Assembly: GCA_963732765.1 (NCBI GenBank)
Contig: CAVTAS010000010.1
Location: 558,001 to 622,000, forward strand
Reading direction: 5' to 3'
DNA: 64,000 bases
Source of the DNA: JANYHF01 sp963732765
GTDB lineage: Bacteria > Pseudomonadota > Alphaproteobacteria > Rhizobiales > Hyphomicrobiaceae
This document shows positions 8,026 to 15,416 of this stretch, piece by piece. The notes beneath the pieces are model-generated. The model searched no databases. It saw only the letters and a program-made list of their open reading frames with translations, and was not told the DNA's origin. Every line of letters begins with the position of its first letter. Positions within the stretch are counted from its first letter, which is position 1. The position numbers and the translations under genes were made by a program.

Positions 8026-9073
8026 ATGGCGCGCAGGCAATCCACCGCCCGAACCGCAACGCTGACGGTCGTCGCCTGGACGTTCGGTCTCTTGATGTTC
8101 TTTCCGATCTTCTGGACGGCCGTGGCCGCCTTCAAGACCGAGTCCGACGCCTACACCTTGCCGCAGAACATGCTGACGACGCCTTGGACGCTTGAGAATT
8201 TCGCCATCGTCGAAGATCGGTCCGACTACTTCCGCTATGTCTTCAACACCACCGTCATCGTGGTGCTTTCAACCCTGCTCGGCCTTGCGCTCGCCATCCC
8301 GGCGGCCTGGTCGATGGCCTTTGCACCCACCCGGGAGGCCAGTAGCAAACTCAGCGGCTGGACCTGGCTCGCCATCATCGCGGCGTGCTCGGCCATCTGC
8401 TTCGTGGTGCTGTATCTGAACGATTGGAAACCCAGCAATGCCTTCGTCGGCATCGTCCTGCTGCTGCTGTTCGTTGTTCCGCCGAGCCTGTGGGCCTGGA
8501 CGCGGCGCACGTCCGAACTCGCTGCTCTGGATGCTCTCGACCAAGATGATGCCGCCGGCCGGCGCACTCATCCCGATCTACCTCATTTTCAACCGCAATG
8601 GCCTGGTCTTCAAGGATTGGGGTTGGATCAATCTCACCAGCTACAGCATCATGGACAGCTTCTGGGGCATGGTGCCGCTCATGACGCTGCTCAATCTGCC
8701 GATCATGATCTGGATGCTGTTCACCTACTTCAAGGAAATCCCGGTCGGCATCCTGGAAGCAGCGCGCATGGACGGCGCCTCCTTGTGGAACGAGCTCAGC
8801 CGCGTGCTCACCCCGATGGCGTTGCCCGGCATCGCCTCGACCTGCCTGCTCAACATTATCCTGACCTGGAACGAGGCCTTCTGGTCTCTGAACCTGACCA
8901 ACAAGGCGGCAGCCCCGCTGGCCTTCTTCATCTCGGAATACTCCAGTCCGGAGGGCCAGTTCTGGGCCAAACTCTCGGCCGCCTCGATCATGGCCATCGC
9001 GCCGATCCTGATCGTGGGCTGGTTCTCGCAGCGCCAGCTGGTGCGGGGACTGACGTTCGGGGCGGTGAAGTGA
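8026..9073 (+). pseudogene. smoG: Polyol ABC transporter permease, second subunit, frameshifted and with an unusual insertion
   Basis: The N-terminal frame runs from 8026 through GLLMFFPIFWTAV and the TM segment ending AFAPTR (about residue 103). The C-terminal half lies in the next frame, from LLWMLSTKMMPPAG (about 8522) to 9073, and includes the EAA loop EAARMDGASLWNEL. One extra base near 8520 separates them; removing it restores RTSEL-LLWMLSTKMMPP as in intact SmoG. Independently, about 57 residues with two predicted membrane spans (8332-8505) sit between AFAPTR and RTSEL, where ordinary SmoG has nothing. As given, the gene makes no full permease; a sequencing error is possible. Confidence 0.75.
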
Positions 9074-9080
9074 TGTTGAA

Positions 9081-9205
9081 GGAATAGGGAATAGGCGAGT
9101 GGGATAGAGATGTGATAATTCGGGAATAGAACAATGGCAACAATTTCCATGACACCTAATCCACAATCCCTAGTCCCAAATTCCTTTTCCCTAGTCCCTC
9201 ACTAG
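9081..9205. repeat. Heptamer-phased imperfect hairpin (GGAATAG / GGGACTA units)
   Basis: The left arm contains two GGAATAG units followed by GCGAGTG and GGATAGA. The right arm, read on the minus strand from 9205, divides cleanly into 7-nt units CTAGTGA, GGGACTA, GGGAAAA, GGAATTT, GGGACTA, GGGATTG, TGGATTA. The arms are partly complementary. The element fills the gap between the second permease and the ATPase genes. It shares its architecture with hairpins at 23347, 50358, 51188 and 56121. Confidence 0.6.
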
Positions 9206-9214
9206 AGAGCACCC

Positions 9215-10219
9215 ATGGCCAGCATCGCGCTCGAAAAAGTCGTCAAGTCATTCGGCGACACGACGGTCATCCACGAGTTGGACCTCGCTATCGCTGATGG
9301 CGATTTCGTCGTGTTCGTGGGCCCGTCGGGTTGCGGCAAGTCCACGCTGTTGCGGCTGATCGCGGGGCTGGAGGACACCAGTTCCGGGCACATTCGCATC
9401 GACGGCGAGGATGTGACGGATGCCCCACCAGCTAAGAGGGGCCTAGCCATGGTGTTCCAATCCTATGCGCTCTATCCGCATATGTCCGTCTACAACAACA
9501 TCGCCTTTCCATTGAAAATGGCCAAGCTGGACGCCGCCACCATTGACCAAAAGGTGAAAGAGGCGGCGCTCTCGCTCAATCTCACTGAATACCTCACCCG
9601 CCGCCCCGGCCAGTTGTCGGGCGGGCAGCGCCAGCGCGTCGCCATCGGCCGTGCGATCGTTCGCGAGCCGCGCGCGTTTCTATTCGACGAACCACTGTCC
9701 AACCTGGACGCGGCCTTACGTGTCGGCATGCGCATGGAAATCAGCGAACTCCACCACAGCCTCAAAACCACCATGGTCTACGTCACCCACGATCAGATCG
9801 AGGCCATGACACTGGCTGACAAGATCGTGGTGCTGAACGCCGGCCGTATCGAGCAGGTCGGCTCGCCGCTCGAACTCTACAACAAGCCCGCCAACCAGTT
9901 TGTCGCCGGCTTTATCGGGTCGCCTAAGATGAACTTCGTCACTGGCGCCCCGGCCGCCAACCGCAACGCCGAAACCATCGGCATCCGTCCCGAACACATC
10001 GCCATCTCGATGGACAAGGGCGAATGGGCCGGCACGGTGGGCGTCGCCGAACATCTCGGCTCCGACACCTTCTTGCATATCCAGGCCGCCGCGCTCGGCA
10101 TGCTGACGGTTCGCGCCGCCGGCGACGTTGCCGTGAACTACGGCGACCGCGTGTTCCTGACGCCCGACGATAAACGCATCCACCGCTTCGACCAGAGCGG
10201 TGCGGCGATCCGGTCATGA
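9215..10219 (+). CDS. smoK: Polyol ABC transporter ATP-binding subunit
   Basis: A 334-residue MalK/UgpC-type ATPase that energises the polyol importer from the cytoplasmic face. Visible motifs are the Walker A GPSGCGKST (residues 36-44), the Q-loop FQSYALYPHM near 81-90, the signature LSGGQ (134-138), the Walker B FLFDEP (155-160) and the switch histidine in YVTHDQ. The C-terminal 100 residues form the MalK regulatory OB-fold region. The stop overlaps the start of the GMC oxidoreductase gene by ATGA, so they are coupled. Confidence 0.92.
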   Translation: MASIALEKVVKSFGDTTVIHELDLAIADGDFVVFVGPSGCGKSTLLRLIAGLEDTSSGHIRIDGEDVTDAPPAKRGLAMVFQSYALYPHMSVYNNIAFPLKMAKLDAATIDQKVKEAALSLNLTEYLTRRPGQLSGGQRQRVAIGRAIVREPRAFLFDEPLSNLDAALRVGMRMEISELHHSLKTTMVYVTHDQIEAMTLADKIVVLNAGRIEQVGSPLELYNKPANQFVAGFIGSPKMNFVTGAPAANRNAETIGIRPEHIAISMDKGEWAGTVGVAEHLGSDTFLHIQAAALGMLTVRAAGDVAVNYGDRVFLTPDDKRIHRFDQSGAAIRS

Positions 10220-11850
10220 GCGCGGGATACGACTACATCATTGTCGGCGGTGGCTCGGCGGGCTGCGTTGCAGCTTGGCGGCTTGTGAAAGACCACGGCG
10301 CGCGCGTACTGATCGTCGAGCGCGGCCCCGCGAAAGCTTCTGGCCTGTCGGGCTTCTATCTCCCCATGCCGGCCGCCTGGATGAAGGGCATCCGCGGCAG
10401 CGCAGTGGTCGAAATGCACCAGCCGGTGCCGCAGAAGCATCTGGACGGGCGCGCGCCGCAAGTCGGGCAGGCGAACATCCTGGGCGGCGGATCGTCCGTG
10501 AACGCCATGGTGTACATGCGCGGCCAGCATGAGGACTACGACACTTGGGACCGTTTTCTCGGCCAGGGCTCGGGCTGGTCCTATGCCGACATGCTACCGC
10601 ACTTTCGGGGGTTGGAACACAACCACCGCTTCCACGACACCTGGCATGGCGTCGATGGCCCCTTGCATGTCTCCGATTCCGGCGCCGTCTGTCAGTTGAC
10701 GGAAGATTTCATCCGCGCCACCCAGGGCCTCGGTGTGCCCTACACCGCCGATTTCAATGGCGCCAGACAACTCGGCGTCGGCACCATGCAGTACACGACG
10801 CAACGCAACCGCCGCTGCAATGGCGTGATGGCCTATCTTGATCCGATCCGCAACTCCGGCCGTCTCACCATCGAAACCGACTGTACGGTATCGCGGCTGA
10901 TCGTCGAGAAGGGCCGCTGCGTCGGCGTCGCATACCTTCGGGACGGGAAAGAAACGATCGCGCGCGCCGATGGCGAAGTTCTGTTGGCGGCCGGCAGCTA
11001 CAATACGCCGAAGATCCTAATGCTCTCGGGCATCGGCGCATCGGCGCAACTGGCCAACCACGGTATTGCCTGCCTGGCCGATGTGCCGGGGGTCGGTGAG
11101 AATCTGCAGGATCATCACGAAGTGCCGGTAGTGTCCGCCACCAGCGGACACCACGGCTATTTCGGCGAGGACCGTGGGTTGCGCGCCCTCAGGAACGGTT
11201 TGCAGTACCTCATGTTCCGCACCGGACCTGTCGCCTCGGTCGGCGTCGAGGCCTGCGCCTGTATCGATCCCGATGGAAGCGACCGCCCGTCGATCCAGAT
11301 GTACTGCATACCGACGGTTTACATCGATGGCGACGTCAAGGGCGTTGCGCCGCAAGAGGGCGTGACGTTGAACGCCTGCCTGCTGCGCCCCAAATCCCGC
11401 GGCACGGTGCGCTTGCGCTCCGCCAACCCGTTCGACAAACCCGTGGTCGACAACAACTACCTGGCCGATCCCGATGACTTGCGGCTGGAAATCGCCGGTT
11501 TGCGCTATGCGCGCAACATTCTGGCTGCCAAACCGCTGGCCCAACGGGTCACGCACGAGTTGATTCCCGGGGCCGGCGTGACCGACGACGCGGGCCTGGC
11601 CGCGCACTGCCGCAAGACCGTCAAAACCACCTGGCATCCCAGCGGTACGGCGCGGATGGGCGGGGAGAATGATCACCAAGCCGTGCTCGATGCGCGCTGC
11701 CGGGTGCGCGGCATCGAAGGCTTGCGCGTCATCGACGCCTCAGCCATGCCCTTCGTGCCCTCGGGCAACACCAACGCACCGACCATGGCGCTGGCCGACC
11801 GCGCTATCAGCCTGATGATGAGCGGCCGGGCAAAACCCGCAGCAGCATGA
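10216..11850 (+). CDS. GMC-family FAD oxidoreductase (choline/alcohol dehydrogenase-like)
   Basis: A 544-residue flavoprotein. The N-terminus has the FAD dinucleotide motif VGGGSAGCVAAWRL, the GMC signature ILGGGSSVNAMVYMRG follows near residues 93-108, and the C-terminus has the catalytic-histidine region TWHPSGTARMGG and the FAD-binding SGNTNAPTMALADRA. It probably oxidises a primary or secondary alcohol using FAD. It overlaps the transporter ATPase gene by four bases and precedes mannitol 2-dehydrogenase, so a polyol substrate is likely. Choline dehydrogenase is the nearest well-known relative, but there is no betaine context here. Exact substrate unknown. Confidence 0.85.
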   Translation: MSAGYDYIIVGGGSAGCVAAWRLVKDHGARVLIVERGPAKASGLSGFYLPMPAAWMKGIRGSAVVEMHQPVPQKHLDGRAPQVGQANILGGGSSVNAMVYMRGQHEDYDTWDRFLGQGSGWSYADMLPHFRGLEHNHRFHDTWHGVDGPLHVSDSGAVCQLTEDFIRATQGLGVPYTADFNGARQLGVGTMQYTTQRNRRCNGVMAYLDPIRNSGRLTIETDCTVSRLIVEKGRCVGVAYLRDGKETIARADGEVLLAAGSYNTPKILMLSGIGASAQLANHGIACLADVPGVGENLQDHHEVPVVSATSGHHGYFGEDRGLRALRNGLQYLMFRTGPVASVGVEACACIDPDGSDRPSIQMYCIPTVYIDGDVKGVAPQEGVTLNACLLRPKSRGTVRLRSANPFDKPVVDNNYLADPDDLRLEIAGLRYARNILAAKPLAQRVTHELIPGAGVTDDAGLAAHCRKTVKTTWHPSGTARMGGENDHQAVLDARCRVRGIEGLRVIDASAMPFVPSGNTNAPTMALADRAISLMMSGRAKPAAA

Positions 11851-11863
11851 GAGAGCCTTCCCA

Positions 11864-13342
11864 ATGACCGTGAAACTCTCCCTGGCCACTCTTGGCAATC
11901 TAGGGCCGAAGGTTGCCGTTCCCGCGTACAACCGCGCGGATCTCACCCCCGGCATCGTCCACATCGGCACCGGCAATTTCCACCGCGCCCATCAGGCGCT
12001 CTACATGGATAAGCTGTTCAACAAGGGCCTGGATAAGGACTGGGGCATCATCGGCACCGGCGTGCAGGCGGCCGACGTGAAGATGTACGATGCGCTGATG
12101 GCGCAGGATTGCCTGACCACGGTGGTCGAGCAGGAGGCCAACCTCAGCACCGCGCGCGTCACCGGCTCGATGATCGGCATGATCAGACCGGGCGATAAAG
12201 CGGCGCTGCTGGCGCGCCTTGCGGACCCATCGACCAGGATCGTCTCGCTCACCGTCACCGAGGGCGGCTACTTCATCGATCCCGCGACCGGCCAATTCAA
12301 TCCCGATGCGCCTGAAATCCGGAGGGATGCCGCGAACCCAGACAATCCGTCGACGGCCTTCGGTCTGATTGCGCTCGGCCTCTCGCTACGCCGCAAGGCG
12401 GGGCTGAAGCCCTTCACCGTCATGTGCTGCGATAACATCCCGCATAATGGCGTCGTCACGCGCAACGCCGTCGCCGGGCTGGCACGGCTCTCCAATCCCG
12501 ATCTCGCCAAATGGATCGAGGCCGAGGCCGCGTTTCCCAACGCTATGGTCGATCGCATCACGCCAGCGACGACGGACGCTCAGCGCAAACTGCTCGCCGA
12601 AACCTACGGCGTTGAAGACAACTGGCCGGTCTTCTGCGAAGAGTTCACGCAGTGGGTGATCGAGGACAAGTTCTGTAACGGCCGCCCGGCCTTCGAGGAG
12701 GTCGGCGCCGAATTCGTGCCTGACGTGACGCCCTACGAGTTCATGAAGATCCGCATCCTGAACGGTGGCCACGCCGCCATCGCCTATCCCGGTAGCCTTC
12801 TGGACGTTCACTTCGTCCACGACGCCATGAACCATCCGCTGATCGGCGCGTTCTTCGCCAAGATCGAGCAAGACGAAATCATCCCGACGGTGCCGCCGGT
12901 GCCGAACACCAACCTCAAGGACTACTACCAGCTTATCCATCGCCGCTTCTCGAACCCCAAGATCGGCGACACCATCCCGCGCCTGGCCTTCGACGGCTCG
13001 AACCGCCAGCCCAAGTTCATCGTGCCGGTGATCGCCGATCAGCTGAAGGCGGGGCGGAGCATCGCCGGCTTGGCGCTGGAGTCGGCCCTCTGGTGCCGCC
13101 ACTGCGCGGGCACGACGGCCAGCGGCAAAACAATCTCGCCGAACGATCCGGCCTGGGACCGGCTGCAGAAGACCGCACTGGAAGCACGCGGCAATCCTCA
13201 CGCTTGGCTGGCGATGTCGGATGTTTATGGCGACGTCGGACAATCGGCTGAGGTCATGGCGGCGTTCACTGCGGCGCTGAACGGACTGTGGTCGATGGGC
13301 ACGGCGGCGGTGCTGGGGGCGTATGTCGGGGGGCCCATGTAG
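11864..13342 (+). CDS. mtlK: Mannitol 2-dehydrogenase family polyol dehydrogenase
   Basis: A 492-residue long-chain polyol dehydrogenase that oxidises D-mannitol (often also D-arabinitol or D-sorbitol) to the ketose with NAD. The N-terminal Rossmann domain shows HIGTGNFHRAHQALYMD, and the C-terminal catalytic segment FMKIRILNGGHAAIAYPG carries the Lys-Asn-His set typical of the family. A ribosome site (GAGAG) lies before the ATG, 13 bp after the GMC gene. The stop codon TAG lies inside an inverted repeat (13339-13432). It acts directly after import by the SmoEFGK system. Confidence 0.92.
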   Translation: MTVKLSLATLGNLGPKVAVPAYNRADLTPGIVHIGTGNFHRAHQALYMDKLFNKGLDKDWGIIGTGVQAADVKMYDALMAQDCLTTVVEQEANLSTARVTGSMIGMIRPGDKAALLARLADPSTRIVSLTVTEGGYFIDPATGQFNPDAPEIRRDAANPDNPSTAFGLIALGLSLRRKAGLKPFTVMCCDNIPHNGVVTRNAVAGLARLSNPDLAKWIEAEAAFPNAMVDRITPATTDAQRKLLAETYGVEDNWPVFCEEFTQWVIEDKFCNGRPAFEEVGAEFVPDVTPYEFMKIRILNGGHAAIAYPGSLLDVHFVHDAMNHPLIGAFFAKIEQDEIIPTVPPVPNTNLKDYYQLIHRRFSNPKIGDTIPRLAFDGSNRQPKFIVPVIADQLKAGRSIAGLALESALWCRHCAGTTASGKTISPNDPAWDRLQKTALEARGNPHAWLAMSDVYGDVGQSAEVMAAFTAALNGLWSMGTAAVLGAYVGGPM

Positions 13343-13432
13343 GTTGGGTCAAGCTCTTGCGCGACCCAACATCTAGCCGCAAGCACCACCCGAGGATTGT
13401 TGGGTTGCGCTGAAACGCTTGACCTAACCTAC
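13339..13432. repeat. Nested inverted repeat of the TAGGTTGGGT class
   Basis: Outer arms GTAGGTTGGGTCAAGC (13339-13354) and GCTTGACCTAACCTAC (13417-13432) differ at one position. Inner arms GCGCGACCCAACA (13359-13371) and TGTTGGGTTGCGC (13398-13410) also differ at one. The left arm contains the mtlK stop codon. Repeats of this appearance are common in proteobacterial genomes. It occupies nearly all of the gap to the next gene. Confidence 0.75.
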
Positions 13433-13449
13433 ACCCAAAGGAGCCTCAA

Positions 13450-14226
13450 GTGTACCTCGAAAAACTGAAACTCGACGGTCGCATTGCCGTCGTCACGGGC
13501 GCGGGCCAGGGGATTGGCGCGGCCATCGCCCATGCGCTTGGCGAAGCGGGCGCGACGGTCATCGTGACCGACATGGCGCCTGAAAAGATCAAGACCAGTG
13601 TCGATACGCTGACCAAGCTGAAGATCAAGGCCCACGGCATGACGCTCGACGTCACCAAGTCGGCGGATGTCGATAAGGTCTGTGCCCAGATCGTTAGGGA
13701 TCACGGCCGGGTCGACATTCTCATCAACAACGCCGGCATCGCCAAGAGCCTCGTGAAGGCCGAGGACACCACGGACGCGCACTGGCGCATGCATATGGAT
13801 GTGAACCTCGACGGTGTATTCTGGTGTTGCCGCGCGTTCGGGCGCGAGATGCTGCGCCAAGGCAAGGGGTCGATCGTGAACATCGGCTCGATGTCCGGCA
13901 TCATCTCGAACAAGCCGCAGGAGCAGGCGTTCTACAACGCCTCCAAGGCCGCCGTGCACCACATGACACGCTCGCTGGCCGGCGAGTGGGCGGCGCGCGG
14001 CGTGCGCGTCAATGCGGTGGCTCCGACCTATATCGATACCCCGCTGGCCGCCGGCGTGGTGGACGACTATCCCGAGATGTACAAGACGTGGCTGGAGATG
14101 ACGCCGATGGGCCGCGTCGGCCAGCCAGACGAGATCGCGTCTGTCGTACATTTCCTGTCCAGCGATGCGGCCAGCCTGATGACAGGATCGATCGTATTGG
14201 CGGATGGCGGATATTGCTGCTGGTAG
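13450..14226 (+). CDS. Short-chain dehydrogenase/reductase, probable polyol dehydrogenase
   Basis: A 258-residue classical SDR. The cofactor motif is TGAGQGIG near residues 16-23, followed by NNAG (about residue 95), the catalytic serine in NIGSMSG and the YxxxK pair in FYNASKAAVHH. The start is GTG with AAGGAG seven bases upstream. It lies downstream of the mannitol dehydrogenase gene in the polyol operon. It probably oxidises a pentitol or hexitol to a ketose. Relatives include arabinitol, sorbitol and xylitol dehydrogenases, and the sequence alone does not say which. Confidence 0.82.
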   Translation: MYLEKLKLDGRIAVVTGAGQGIGAAIAHALGEAGATVIVTDMAPEKIKTSVDTLTKLKIKAHGMTLDVTKSADVDKVCAQIVRDHGRVDILINNAGIAKSLVKAEDTTDAHWRMHMDVNLDGVFWCCRAFGREMLRQGKGSIVNIGSMSGIISNKPQEQAFYNASKAAVHHMTRSLAGEWAARGVRVNAVAPTYIDTPLAAGVVDDYPEMYKTWLEMTPMGRVGQPDEIASVVHFLSSDAASLMTGSIVLADGGYCCW

Positions 14227-14241
14227 AAAGTGTAGTCCCTC

Positions 14242-14922
14242 GTGCCCAAACCCCAACTGGTGATCTTCGACTGCGACGGCGTGCTGGTCGATAGCGAACC
14301 CTTGTCGATGCGGGTGCTGGTCGAGACCATGCGCGGGGCTCGGTCTCGATCTTCGGTCGAGGACTGCTACCGGAACTTTCTCGGGCCGCAGCCTCTCAAG
14401 CCTGAAGGCGACTTTGCGCGACCAGTATGCAAAGACCATCTCGGATCATCAGCTGGCAGCCATGCGCGAGCGTCTCTATGAAATTTACCGTGCCGAGTTG
14501 CGGCCTATTTCCGGAATCCTACCGTTGCTTGGCCGCTCCTCCTGGCCGCGCTCGATCTCGAGAGCTGCGTCGCCTCCTCCAGCCTGCCCGACCGCATCCG
14601 GATTTCCCTGGAGCTGACGGGGCTGGCGCCGCATTTCGGCGCGCATGTTTTCAGCGCCACCATGGTGGCGCATGGCAAGCCGGCGCCGGACCTGTTCCTC
14701 TATGCGGCAGCTGAGATGGGCGTGGAGCCCGAGCGCTGCCTGGTCATCGAGGACAGCCCGGCCGGCATCGAGGCCGCGCATCGTGCCGGCATGCGGGCGT
14801 TCGCGTTCATGGGCGGCTCCCACGTCGAACCCGCCGGATTGCGCGCGGCCATGCGGCCGCTGAAGCCCGCCCACACTTTTGACCGTATGGACGAGCTTCC
14901 AGCACTGCTTCAATCGTTGTGA
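14242..14922 (+). pseudogene. HAD-superfamily sugar-phosphate phosphatase, frameshifted
   Basis: The HAD motif I, VIFDCDGVLVDSEPLS, lies at the N-terminus (frame from 14242). The helical cap continues after NFLG in a second frame (ATLRDQYAKTISDHQLAAMRE, from about 14390). Motif II (CVASSS) and the core with GKPAPDLFLYAA and EDSPAGIEAA return to the first frame from about 14540. So at least two compensating single-base shifts break the gene, and the segment between 14330 and 14365 may hold another pair. When intact it would be a beta-phosphoglucomutase/DOG-phosphatase-like enzyme closing the polyol operon. Several shifts favour a pseudogene, but sequencing error is not excluded. Confidence 0.7.
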
Positions 14923-14934
14923 TTGCCAGCCGTA

Positions 14935-15351
14935 CTAAGCGGCTGCGCGCGGATCGGGACCGTACACGTTGGGACCTTCCTGGCCTTCGAGAACGCCGAG
15001 CGAAATCAGCGACCAGAACGGCACGATGTTCATCGGAATGACCCACCAGCCCGAGAAGCCGCGATCGTGGCAGCGCTTGACCTGGGTGGCCAGGCCCATC
15101 CAGATCGCAGCGAGATAGCCAATCCCGATGGTGATGATCGAAGGCGTGCTGGTGACCATCTGGACGTCCGGCGCGGACATCTGCTCCGGGGTCACAGCTG
15201 GCGTGCCATCGGCATTGAGAACAGCAAAGGGGATGCCGAACAGCAGATAGGCAAGTCCGCCCGCAATCAGCACTGCGAGGATCGAGGCTAGTACGCCGAG
15301 CCAGAAGCCGCCGCGCCCGGTACGTCCGAAAAAGGAAAACAGAAGGTTCAT
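14935..15351 (-). CDS. DUF805 family membrane protein
   Basis: A 138-residue protein that begins LLFSFFGRTGRGGFW, the usual start of DUF805 proteins. It has a hydrophobic span at 17-40, a variable loop, and a second half with KRCHDRGFSGWW and a further span. Family function is unknown. The distance between the spans is larger than usual because of a polar insertion around residues 47-68. It is convergent with the HAD gene and has no operon partner, so no role can be inferred from context. Confidence 0.85.
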   Translation of the reverse strand: MNLLFSFFGRTGRGGFWLGVLASILAVLIAGGLAYLLFGIPFAVLNADGTPAVTPEQMSAPDVQMVTSTPSIITIGIGYLAAIWMGLATQVKRCHDRGFSGWWVIPMNIVPFWSLISLGVLEGQEGPNVYGPDPRAAA

Positions 15352-15416
15352 GATGGTACCCCTCGGGTGTTAAGTCGCTAGCCATTGGGCAGTCTACCCG
15401 ATAGGACGCTATCGCC

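Noticed and set aside
9081..9205. Telomere-like or satellite repeat
   Set aside because: Only a few units per arm with inverted symmetry; fits a hairpin element, not a long tandem array.
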